Positions 26,776-34,485 of a stretch of DNA of 57,076 nt are shown in pieces. Position 1 is the first letter of the stretch, and each line of letters starts with the position of its first letter. This stretch comes from Ignavibacteria bacterium (lineage in GTDB: Bacteria; Bacteroidota; Ignavibacteria; Kapaibacteriales; UBA2268). The notes under the pieces were generated by a model. The model was not told where the DNA came from. It did no database searches and saw only the letters and a program-made list of their open reading frames with translations. Position numbers and translations under genes: made by a program. The stretch is taken from assembly GCA_026416955.1 (NCBI GenBank), contig JAOAEE010000024.1, forward strand, positions 1-57,076. The letters are read 5' to 3'.

Positions 26776-28392
26776 ATGCGAGACTATTATTCCTTGTTCC
26801 ACCTTACAAAAGAACTTCAAGTGTTGAAAGATTCGATACTTATTGAATGCTTCACACAAGAAAGGAATGTGCTTACTCTGCAATTCTACAATGGATTGGA
26901 AATTGAAACATTGCAATTTTCTTCTGAACCTAGTTTCGAGGCATTGTTTCTACGCAGAAATTTTGCAAAGGCAAGAGCAAATTTCAAGAACATTTTCCCA
27001 GAGCTATTAGGGAAAAAATGCTCAAAAGTATTTTTAGTTGAAAGCGAAAGAATTATTACTTTCGATTTTTCCGACTATGAACTATGGTTTGTATTATTTG
27101 GTGGCTCAAAAACAAATGCGTTTGTCTTGGATAAATACGAAACTATTTTAAACAGTTTCCTAAAACCAAAAGAATTCGAAAACAAAAGAATTCAAGAAAT
27201 TCTTGCAAGCAAAGTTCCAAAAAAAATTAAAACTGTTTACGAATATCTTGTTCAAGAAACGCATTTCAGTAAAGAATTTTCCGAGTTTTTGTGCAAAGAA
27301 TACAAATTAGACTGCGATGTGGAATTGACCAATATGTCCGAATTTGATAGAAATTCCTTGTTTAAACAGATTAACAAAATAGTCGAAAAGGTAAAAAATA
27401 CTAACAAGTTTTATCTTTATTTCTATAACCATAAATATTTTATTTCTTTTATCAATTTATCCCAAATAGAATGTATAGCAGAGTTCAATTCTATTTCAGA
27501 TGCAATTTTTTCTTGCTATATTAAGTCCTTAAGATATAAGAAATTTAAAGAAAGATATTCCCAATTAAAGAAATATTTGGAAAGCGAATTTGAATACCTA
27601 AGGAAACTAATCGAAGAAACTTCAAGATTAGAAAATATCGAGCAAAATATCAAGAAATATCAGATATATGCCGACCTATTAATTAGTCAACCAAATTTAA
27701 ACTTAAAAGGACTTACCGAGATTGAAATTATAGACACAGCAGGAAATTCAGTCAAAATTCCTTTGAAGCCAGAACTAAACTTGCAAAAAAATGCTGAAAA
27801 CTATTACAACAAAGTAAAAAAACTTCGCACAAATCTATTGAATTCTACAAAAATCGATGAAATGACAAAAGCCAAATTTGAAAGAGTAAAAACAGCAATT
27901 GACAAACTTTTAAAAATTCAAAATTATTTAGAAATAGAAAGTTTTGAAGAAGAATTTTCCGACCTTTTTGAACAAATTGACAAAAAGGAAGAAACAAAAG
28001 AAATAGCGGTTAAGTTTCGTAGGTATGAAATTGATGATGGTGCAATTATTTTCGTTGGGCGAAATGCAAAGAATAACGAAGAGCTTACCTTTGGGTTTGC
28101 AAGCCCAAACGATTATTGGTTCCACACTCGTACTGTCGAAGGAAGCCATTGCGTTTTGAAGTATTCAAAAGGGAAAGAACCACCAAAACATATCATAGAA
28201 AAATGCGCACAAATTGCAGCATATTTTTCAAAAGCAAGAAACAGCGACTATGTTCCAGTAATTTACACACAAAGGAAGTACATTCGAAAACCCAAAAAAG
28301 CAGAAACCGGAACCGTAGTTGTTATGCGAGAAGAAGTGATATTTGTTGAACCCAAGGCTCCAGAAACTCTTGCAAAAGGAGCAAAAAATTAA
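26776..28392 (+). CDS. rqcH: RqcH/NFACT family ribosome quality-control protein
   Basis: A 538-residue NFACT protein. RqcH binds stalled large ribosomal subunits and adds C-terminal alanine tails to nascent chains. The order is NFACT-N (1-200), helix-hairpin-helix and a long coiled coil (about 255-400), then NFACT-R/DUF814 at 415-535 with VGRNAKNNEELTF, DYWFHTR and VIYTQRKYIRKPKKA. The key pair known as Asp-Arg in the Firmicute enzyme appears as Glu91-Arg92 in SERIITFDF. The ATG follows the FG-GAP gene by 24 bases. It overlaps the convergent DUF202 gene by four bases. Confidence 0.9.
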   Translation: MRDYYSLFHLTKELQVLKDSILIECFTQERNVLTLQFYNGLEIETLQFSSEPSFEALFLRRNFAKARANFKNIFPELLGKKCSKVFLVESERIITFDFSDYELWFVLFGGSKTNAFVLDKYETILNSFLKPKEFENKRIQEILASKVPKKIKTVYEYLVQETHFSKEFSEFLCKEYKLDCDVELTNMSEFDRNSLFKQINKIVEKVKNTNKFYLYFYNHKYFISFINLSQIECIAEFNSISDAIFSCYIKSLRYKKFKERYSQLKKYLESEFEYLRKLIEETSRLENIEQNIKKYQIYADLLISQPNLNLKGLTEIEIIDTAGNSVKIPLKPELNLQKNAENYYNKVKKLRTNLLNSTKIDEMTKAKFERVKTAIDKLLKIQNYLEIESFEEEFSDLFEQIDKKEETKEIAVKFRRYEIDDGAIIFVGRNAKNNEELTFGFASPNDYWFHTRTVEGSHCVLKYSKGKEPPKHIIEKCAQIAAYFSKARNSDYVPVIYTQRKYIRKPKKAETGTVVVMREEVIFVEPKAPETLAKGAKN

Positions 28393-28730
28393 TTTTGGTG
28401 ACTTCGTGCTTCTTGTACAAAATCCTTTTCGAGTTGAAAGATATAACGGCGCGTTTTTCTGTATCGAATAAAACCAATGGTAACAGTAATTAAAGAAATG
28501 GGAATTAATATCAAACCTACGAGTTGAAACCAGAAAAGATTAAAAAATTGTAAAAGTGTTAACCCAGCAACAAGAGTGGCAAGAGCCGTTCTTTGGTAAG
28601 CAAGAAAAGTTCTTTCGCTTGCAAGTATAGACCTAATTGCAGCAAGTTGGTCGTTTAGATTTAGTTCTTTTTCTACAAATTTTTTGAATAAATCGTCTGT
28701 AAGTAAAGACAAGCGGAAAAATTTTAACAT
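28389..28730 (-). CDS. DUF202 (YidH-like) membrane protein
   Basis: A 113-residue inner-membrane protein of the DUF202 family. The hallmark RSILASERTFLAYQRTALATLVAG lies at about residues 36-60 and is followed by two or three hydrophobic helices (50-68 and 71-90) and a basic C-terminus (IRYRKTRRYI). The function is unknown. It is convergent with rqcH and divergent from the TPR gene. Confidence 0.85.
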   Translation of the reverse strand: MLKFFRLSLLTDDLFKKFVEKELNLNDQLAAIRSILASERTFLAYQRTALATLVAGLTLLQFFNLFWFQLVGLILIPISLITVTIGFIRYRKTRRYIFQLEKDFVQEARSHQN

Positions 28731-28743
28731 AATGATTTTTATT

Positions 28744-28751
28744 TATTTTTG
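28744..28751 (+). promoter_or_regulatory. TATTTTTG -7-type box before TPR gene
   Basis: It matches TAnnTTTG, 50 bases before the ATG at 28802, in a T-rich stretch. The support is weak. Confidence 0.25.
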
Positions 28752-28801
28752 TTTTTATTAAAAAAAGTTAACGAAGTCTTAAAATAGTTATTTTTGAAGA
28801 T

Positions 28802-30121
28802 ATGGAAAAGAAATCAACGATTGTAAAAAGAAGTGCAGAAGAATGGCTCGAATTCGGCGACGAAGCCTTCAACAATGGAGACTATGAATCAGCATTTATT
28901 TATTACAAAAATGCAATAACTGAAAACTCTGGTTCCCCTTTTGCATATTTCAAAGCTGGAAATGCTTTGTCGATGCTCAAAAGATGGGAAGAAGCAATAA
29001 AGTATTACATTGGAACAATCACATTGGACCAAACTTTTTCTTTTGCATACTATAAAAAAGGGATTTGCCACCTTGAACTTTTGCAAATAAATGATGCAAT
29101 AAAAGAATTTACCTTTGCAATACAAGTAAATCCAAATTTTGCTCTGGCATATTTTCGCCGAGGATATTGTCTTTATATTGTAAAAAAATTCCAAGAGGCA
29201 ATCGAAGATTTTAACAAATCGATTGAATTAAATCCAGCACACGCAGACTCCTATGTCTACCGAGGAAACTGCTATTTCCATCTTAATAGGAACCAAGAAG
29301 CTATTGCAGATTACGACAGGGCAATAGAACTTGACCCCGACAATCCAAAAGTCTTCGTTTCGCGCGGGGTGATTAATATGAAACTTGGAAATTATAAAGA
29401 AGCAATCGGGGACTTTACACTTGCCGTATCAATAGACGAGAAAAACTATCTTGCTTATAACTACCGTGGCTTTTGTTTGAATCAAATGCGTCAATTTGAA
29501 CTTGCTATCGAAGATTTCCTCAAAGTAATCGACCTAAAAAAAGACTTTGTTGATGCTTATAATAATTTAGGTATTTCTTATGTTGGTTTGAAACAGTTCG
29601 ACAAAGCAATTGAATATTTCGATAAGGCAATAGAACTAAATCCCAAATCTGCAACAATTTATTTCAATCGAGGTAACTCTAACTTGCATCTCAAAAATTA
29701 TGTTGAAGCAATTATTGATTACGACAAGGCACTAACAATTGACCCAAACTATGCCTATGCTTACTTTGGAAGGGGTAATGCAAACTATGCCCTTGAACAG
29801 TACAGGGATGCTTTGCGCGATTATTCAAAAGCCATAGCAATAAAACCAGATTTTGTCAACGCATACATTGCAAGGGGAAATGTTTATCTAAAAATGAAGC
29901 ATTTGAAAAAATCGCTCGAAGATTTTACTACTGCAATTGAATTGGCACCAGAAAATCCAATAGCCTACTTAAATAGGGCAATAGCTTACCGTTCCGATAA
30001 CATTTTCTCTTACGCAGTTGCCGATTTCAACGAATTTCTTCGACTTTATGGAAAAGAAGACCGTTTAGCAGAAAAAGTCCGCACGTGGATAAGAAATATG
30101 GGTTACACTCCCGAATATTAA
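28802..30121 (+). CDS. tetratricopeptide repeat protein
   Basis: A 439-residue protein made almost wholly of TPR units, about eleven in tandem with the 34-residue period and the usual W/L-G-Y-A-F-A-P positions (for example AIEDFNKSIELNPAHADSY and AIADYDRAIELDPDNPKVF). There is no signal peptide or transmembrane helix, so a cytoplasmic scaffold is most likely. Partners are not evident from the neighbourhood. A short C-terminal helix (KEDRLAEKVRTWIRNMGY) caps the array. Confidence 0.9.
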   Translation: MEKKSTIVKRSAEEWLEFGDEAFNNGDYESAFIYYKNAITENSGSPFAYFKAGNALSMLKRWEEAIKYYIGTITLDQTFSFAYYKKGICHLELLQINDAIKEFTFAIQVNPNFALAYFRRGYCLYIVKKFQEAIEDFNKSIELNPAHADSYVYRGNCYFHLNRNQEAIADYDRAIELDPDNPKVFVSRGVINMKLGNYKEAIGDFTLAVSIDEKNYLAYNYRGFCLNQMRQFELAIEDFLKVIDLKKDFVDAYNNLGISYVGLKQFDKAIEYFDKAIELNPKSATIYFNRGNSNLHLKNYVEAIIDYDKALTIDPNYAYAYFGRGNANYALEQYRDALRDYSKAIAIKPDFVNAYIARGNVYLKMKHLKKSLEDFTTAIELAPENPIAYLNRAIAYRSDNIFSYAVADFNEFLRLYGKEDRLAEKVRTWIRNMGYTPEY

Positions 30122-30132
30122 TAACCTCTGAA

Positions 30133-30192
30133 ATGAAATGTTTAACATTATTTTTACTTATAGTTGTGAATGCTTACGCTCGACAATCATAA
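30133..30192 (+). CDS. possible 19-residue hydrophobic micro-ORF
   Basis: A complete short frame between the TPR gene and murB encodes 19 residues that read like a signal peptide (MKCLTLFLLIVVNAYARQS). It may be a leader peptide, a small membrane protein or the remnant of a deleted exported-protein gene. There is no strong ribosome binding site. Chance cannot be excluded. Confidence 0.25.
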   Translation: MKCLTLFLLIVVNAYARQS

Positions 30193-30204
30193 CTTCAATG
30201 AAAT

Positions 30205-31227
30205 ATGATTAAGATATTGGAAAATGTTTCCCTTAAAGAAAAAAACACTTTTGCTGTTGAATCAATTGCAAAATACTACACCGAAATCCTAAATGAAAAC
30301 CAACTACTTTCGCTTTTGGAAACCAATGCTTTTCAAAGTTCGAGAAAGTATTTCTTAGGTGGTGGGTCGAACACCTTATTCCTTGGTGACTTCGATGGAA
30401 TTGTTATTCATCTTGTCAACAAAGGAATAAAATTTATCGAAAACAATAAATATTTCGCAATTCTCGATGTCGAAGCAGGAGTGGGCTGGCACAATTTTGT
30501 TGAAATAACCCTAAGAAATAAACTTTTTGGTTTGGAAAATCTTGCTTTGATACCAGGAACAGTTGGTGGAGCAATTACACAAAATATTGGTGCCTACGGG
30601 GCGGAACTCAAAGACTTCATTGTCGATGTGCGAGGAGTGGATATTCGCTCGGGAAGGTTTATTACTTTTCAAGCTAACGACTGTAAGTTTGGTTACCGAA
30701 CTTCAATCTTCAAATCCGATTTGAAAGGAAAATTTATTATCACTTCCTCAAAACTAAAATTGCAAAAAAAACCAAATGTAAATCTTTCTTATCCAGAATT
30801 AAGGAAAATTGTTAAGAAATTTCCTTTTATTAAACCAGACCCAAAATACATTTTCGAACAAGTAGTTAAATTACGACAATCAAAACTCCCAGATTTGATT
30901 AAATATCCCAATGCAGGTTCTTTTTTCAAAAATCCAATTGTTAACGAAGGAATCTATTCTCGACTTAAAAAAGAATTTCCCGATGTTCCAGCATTCGAAG
31001 TTACGAATGGTTTGTACAAAATTCCAGCAGGTTGGTTGATAGAAAAGGCGGGTTGGAAAGGGAAGCGAATAGGTAATGTCGGAACCTACGAAAAACATTC
31101 GTTGGTTATTATCAATTATGGAGTAAAAACTGGATTGGAAGTACTTGATTTCGCTAAACTTATCCAAAAAGATGTATACGAAAAGTTTGGAATTTCTTTG
31201 GAAAATGAAGTTGAAATCGTTAATTAA
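30205..31227 (+). CDS. murB: UDP-N-acetylenolpyruvoylglucosamine reductase
   Basis: This 340-residue flavoenzyme makes UDP-MurNAc from the enolpyruvyl intermediate in peptidoglycan synthesis. The FAD-binding part has FLGGGSNTLF near residue 50 and the region LIPGTVGGAITQNIGAYG at about 115-132. The catalytic serine is in NAGSFFKNP near 234, and the C-terminal glutamate in LENEVEIVN. The form with a YGAEL continuation and a length over 330 residues matches type I MurB. It stands alone, not in a mur cluster. Confidence 0.95.
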   Translation: MIKILENVSLKEKNTFAVESIAKYYTEILNENQLLSLLETNAFQSSRKYFLGGGSNTLFLGDFDGIVIHLVNKGIKFIENNKYFAILDVEAGVGWHNFVEITLRNKLFGLENLALIPGTVGGAITQNIGAYGAELKDFIVDVRGVDIRSGRFITFQANDCKFGYRTSIFKSDLKGKFIITSSKLKLQKKPNVNLSYPELRKIVKKFPFIKPDPKYIFEQVVKLRQSKLPDLIKYPNAGSFFKNPIVNEGIYSRLKKEFPDVPAFEVTNGLYKIPAGWLIEKAGWKGKRIGNVGTYEKHSLVIINYGVKTGLEVLDFAKLIQKDVYEKFGISLENEVEIVN

Positions 31228-31245
31228 TTATTTCTAACAATAATT
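31226..31245 (+). terminator. weak AT-only hairpin after murB
   Basis: AATTATT (31226-31232) and AATAATT (31239-31245) form a seven-base stem with a six-base loop at the murB stop, followed by a short T run. The stem is too weak for confident termination. Confidence 0.25.
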
Positions 31246-31290
31246 TTCTATAAATCTTGTTAATTATTATGGAGTTAATGAGAAAAGGAA

Positions 31291-33456
31291 TTGAAAACCA
31301 TTAAAAAAATTTTTAACAACTTATTCCAATCTCGAAAAAAGAAGGATGTATCCCAATTTTCTCTCTTGTCGGATATTTTTAATATTGAAACACCAATGTA
31401 CTTGGTTAATAAGGATTTCGATTTACTTTGGACAAACGATTCACAAAGAAACGCTTCGTTATTTTCTTCCGGAACTAAATGTTACCAAGTTCTTTTCAAC
31501 TCGCAGAATATATGTACCTATTGCCCTTCGATTGATGTTTTCAAAAACTATCGCGAAAACGAAAAAATAATTTCTGTAAGCAGCAACCAGAACACTTTCA
31601 GTATTACTAAAATTTGTTCAGTTCCAATAGTGATTGATGGTGGCTTTTGCTCATTAAATACAATTAAAACCCAAAGTTTAGCCAATGTAGAATCTCACGA
31701 AAAATTTTTATGTGGCGAGAATATCGAGAATGACAACTTAAAAGTCCTAATGCAATTTTCCGATAAACTTCCACTTTCGGTTCTCTTTTTGGATGCTTTT
31801 CTCGAAGTATGTTATCAAAATGAGTATTCAAAAAGGTTTTTCAAAATAAATAATCAATCTGCAAAATCAATCAAACATTTTCTGGATTTTAATAACCAAG
31901 ATGATTTTGAGAAACTAATTACCCAACTCTTGAACACCAATTATAGCTCTTTTGTTTCTTATGTTGATGATATTGAAAACAACAAAAAAGTACCTTTGTT
32001 ATGTAGTATTAACAAAATTCAAACAAATTCAGATGTTTTTGTGCTAATTGGTAAAGAAATTTCCGAGGTAGATGAAGAAAAATTGAAAAAACTGAGCAAA
32101 ATAGATATCTACGAAACTATTCTTACCAATCTCAAAATTGGAATATTAATCCAAGACAAACTAAACAACATAATCTATCAAAACCGTATAGCTGAAAAAC
32201 TCTTGCAAAACGATAAGGAACTTCTAAATCAAATAATTAAAGAAAAATCAACGGCAGAAGCAAAGGAAGAGATTAATTTTCTTTATCAAACACAAAAAGA
32301 ACCTAATGAATACATTAATGTTTCAATAAAAGAGTACCAAAACAATTTTACAAACGAAACTTTGGATATTATTGAAATTTCCAACCATAGTAAAATTATT
32401 GAACTAAACCAAAAACTTGAGCAATACAAATCTAAACTTGAACAAATTGCAAAGCACATAAGTTTCGCTTTATTTAGAATTGGAGTGAATTACTCGGTTG
32501 AAACAGCTTTTGGAAAAATTTATGGTGTTGTTGATTTCGAGAAACTTAAGGAAGGACAAAATTTTATCGAATTAGTTCACAATGATGATAGACTAAAAGT
32601 ATTGAACTTGTTGAATGAACTTTTCCATTTCCCAAACATTGTTAGAACCGCAGAATTTAGATTATGGAAAATGGAAGAAGAATGGTTATGGGTAAAAGGT
32701 ACATTCGAAAATATTGTGGACGAACGTGGCAAGATTGTCTATGTTAATTGTTTTCTTTTAGATGTTAATGAACAGAAAAAAGTTGAGGAACAATTAAAAG
32801 CCTCGCAAGAGGAGATGAGAAATCTGGCTTTGTATTTCGAATCATTACGAGAAGAGGAGAAAAAGAAATTGGCATTCGAAATACACGACGAACTTGGGCA
32901 CCTTTTGACCGCAATGAAATTGGAAATGTCGTGGATTTTGAAAAAGAGGTTTTTGCGCGAAGATTTGCTCCACGAAAAATTACTCAAATTGATAGAAATG
33001 GTTGAAACAACAATTCGAAAAGTTCGTTCAATTTCCTCCCAACTCCGACCAAGTATTTTGGACCATTTCGGAATAGTCGCTGCAATTGAGTGGCAAGCAA
33101 AAGAATTTCAAAAACAGACTGCGATAAGATGCAGAATAAATCTTCCAAAGCAAGAAATACGTCTCGACGAATCTAAATCAATTGTTGTTTTCAGAGTTTT
33201 TCAAGAAATTTTAACAAATATTGCCCGGCACGCAAATGCAACCCGTGTCGATATTTACTTGGATGTTGACGAAAATAATCTTATTTTAACAGTTTCAGAT
33301 AATGGGAAAGGAATTAAACCAGAAAATATTTCCTCGAAGCGGTCTTTGGGAATTACTGGAATGAAAGAACGAGCAAATTCTGTAAATGGTAAACTACAAA
33401 TACAAGGAGTTTCTAACATCGGAACAACTGTAATATTAACGATACCAATAAATTAA
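31291..33456 (+). CDS. PAS-domain sensor histidine kinase (HisKA_3 type)
   Basis: A 721-residue soluble sensor kinase with no clear transmembrane helix. A degenerate N-terminal PAS-like region carries a cysteine set (Cys66, then ICTYCPS near residues 72-78) of the kind seen in PAS domains with a CxxCP motif. Further PAS-like modules cover about 150-250 and 265-360, and a PAS/PAC at 385-495 ends in VNEQKKVEEQL. The HisKA_3 box contains the phospho-acceptor His532 in FEIHDELGHLL. The HATPase has DNGKGI and GITGMKERA. The start is uncertain: the TTG at 31291 gives full length and the first in-frame ATG is 31396. It precedes its response regulator by two bases. Confidence 0.88.
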   Translation: MKTIKKIFNNLFQSRKKKDVSQFSLLSDIFNIETPMYLVNKDFDLLWTNDSQRNASLFSSGTKCYQVLFNSQNICTYCPSIDVFKNYRENEKIISVSSNQNTFSITKICSVPIVIDGGFCSLNTIKTQSLANVESHEKFLCGENIENDNLKVLMQFSDKLPLSVLFLDAFLEVCYQNEYSKRFFKINNQSAKSIKHFLDFNNQDDFEKLITQLLNTNYSSFVSYVDDIENNKKVPLLCSINKIQTNSDVFVLIGKEISEVDEEKLKKLSKIDIYETILTNLKIGILIQDKLNNIIYQNRIAEKLLQNDKELLNQIIKEKSTAEAKEEINFLYQTQKEPNEYINVSIKEYQNNFTNETLDIIEISNHSKIIELNQKLEQYKSKLEQIAKHISFALFRIGVNYSVETAFGKIYGVVDFEKLKEGQNFIELVHNDDRLKVLNLLNELFHFPNIVRTAEFRLWKMEEEWLWVKGTFENIVDERGKIVYVNCFLLDVNEQKKVEEQLKASQEEMRNLALYFESLREEEKKKLAFEIHDELGHLLTAMKLEMSWILKKRFLREDLLHEKLLKLIEMVETTIRKVRSISSQLRPSILDHFGIVAAIEWQAKEFQKQTAIRCRINLPKQEIRLDESKSIVVFRVFQEILTNIARHANATRVDIYLDVDENNLILTVSDNGKGIKPENISSKRSLGITGMKERANSVNGKLQIQGVSNIGTTVILTIPIN

Positions 33457-33458
33457 AG

Positions 33459-34088
33459 ATGATAAAGATTATTATTGCGGATGACCACGCTGTAGTTCGA
33501 ACTGGGTTGAAACAAATAATCGAGTCGGACCCCAATTTACGCGTAGTTGGCGAAGCAAGTTCTGGTTTCGAATTAATAGAGAAAATTCAAGAAGGACACT
33601 ACGACGTTGTTATTCTCGACATTTCAATGCCCGGAAAAGATGGTCTTGAAACTCTTAAAGAAATAAAAAGAATTAAACCTAAATTACCAGTCTTAATTTT
33701 CACTGTGTATCCAGAAGACCAATATGCAGTTCGACTTCTCAAAGCAGGTGCTTCTGGATATTTAAACAAAGAATGCGAACCAGAGGCATTAATCGAAGCC
33801 ATTCATCGAGTGGCAATGGGTCGGAAATATGTTTCCGAAAATCTTGCAGAGCTACTAGCCCAAAAATTAGAGGATACAAGCGAAGTCCCACTCCACGAAT
33901 TGCTTTCCGACCGTGAATTCCAAGTGCTTTGCTTGATAGCTTCTGGTAAAACAATCAAAGAAATTGCTGAAATACTTCAACTAAGTGCAAATACTGTAAG
34001 TACATATCGCATTCGAATTTTGGAAAAGATGAAAATGAAAAACAATGCCGAACTCACACATTATGCCATAAAAAACGGTTTGGTATAA
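33459..34088 (+). CDS. NarL/FixJ family response regulator
   Basis: A 209-residue two-component regulator. The receiver has acidic Asp8/Asp9, phospho-acceptor Asp54 in VILDISMPG, and the conserved Lys near 104 in SGYLNKE. A LuxR-type helix-turn-helix follows at about 143-205 (LSDREFQVLCLIASGKTIKEIAE, then NTVSTYRIRILEKM). It starts two bases after the kinase, its evident partner. Targets are unknown; the next genes downstream are the two arylsulfotransferase-like genes, which lie beyond a 397-base gap. Confidence 0.94.
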   Translation: MIKIIIADDHAVVRTGLKQIIESDPNLRVVGEASSGFELIEKIQEGHYDVVILDISMPGKDGLETLKEIKRIKPKLPVLIFTVYPEDQYAVRLLKAGASGYLNKECEPEALIEAIHRVAMGRKYVSENLAELLAQKLEDTSEVPLHELLSDREFQVLCLIASGKTIKEIAEILQLSANTVSTYRIRILEKMKMKNNAELTHYAIKNGLV

Positions 34089-34485
34089 CATTAAATATTA
34101 CTTAAAGAGTCATACTTAATAGATTATCGTTTAATTTTCTTCAATTCAGAAAGAGAAAGGTTTTTTCCTATTTATGTTAATTTTATCTAAATTACCTGTC
34201 TTACTCTTCTAGGAAATATTTTAAAAACTTTAATCTATTTAGAATTTGTAGTAAAATTAACTACATTAACATTCTTAGTTTTCTTACATAAATTTCATTA
34301 CTATATTTACTAAAATTTCATTTGTTAACTGACAACACAAAAGTTTTACCTTGCTTATTTTTAATTACAGAAATAAGGTAATTATGTATGATTGAGCAAG
34401 ATTTTACAAAAACATCATTCATTGTAACTTTTATGTACTTTGAAGTGTTTTTAGTTATTATGTTTCACAAAATGGAAATTAAACG
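34089..34485. other. AT-rich intergenic region upstream of arylsulfotransferase genes
   Basis: There is no gene or perfect promoter box here. A hairpin with arms ACCTT plus TTATTT (34348-34360, with a two-base bulge) and AAATAAGGT (34371-34379) is the only structure I see. The size of the gap suggests regulatory content for the downstream gene, perhaps bound by the adjacent response regulator, but no repeated operator was found. Confidence 0.4.
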
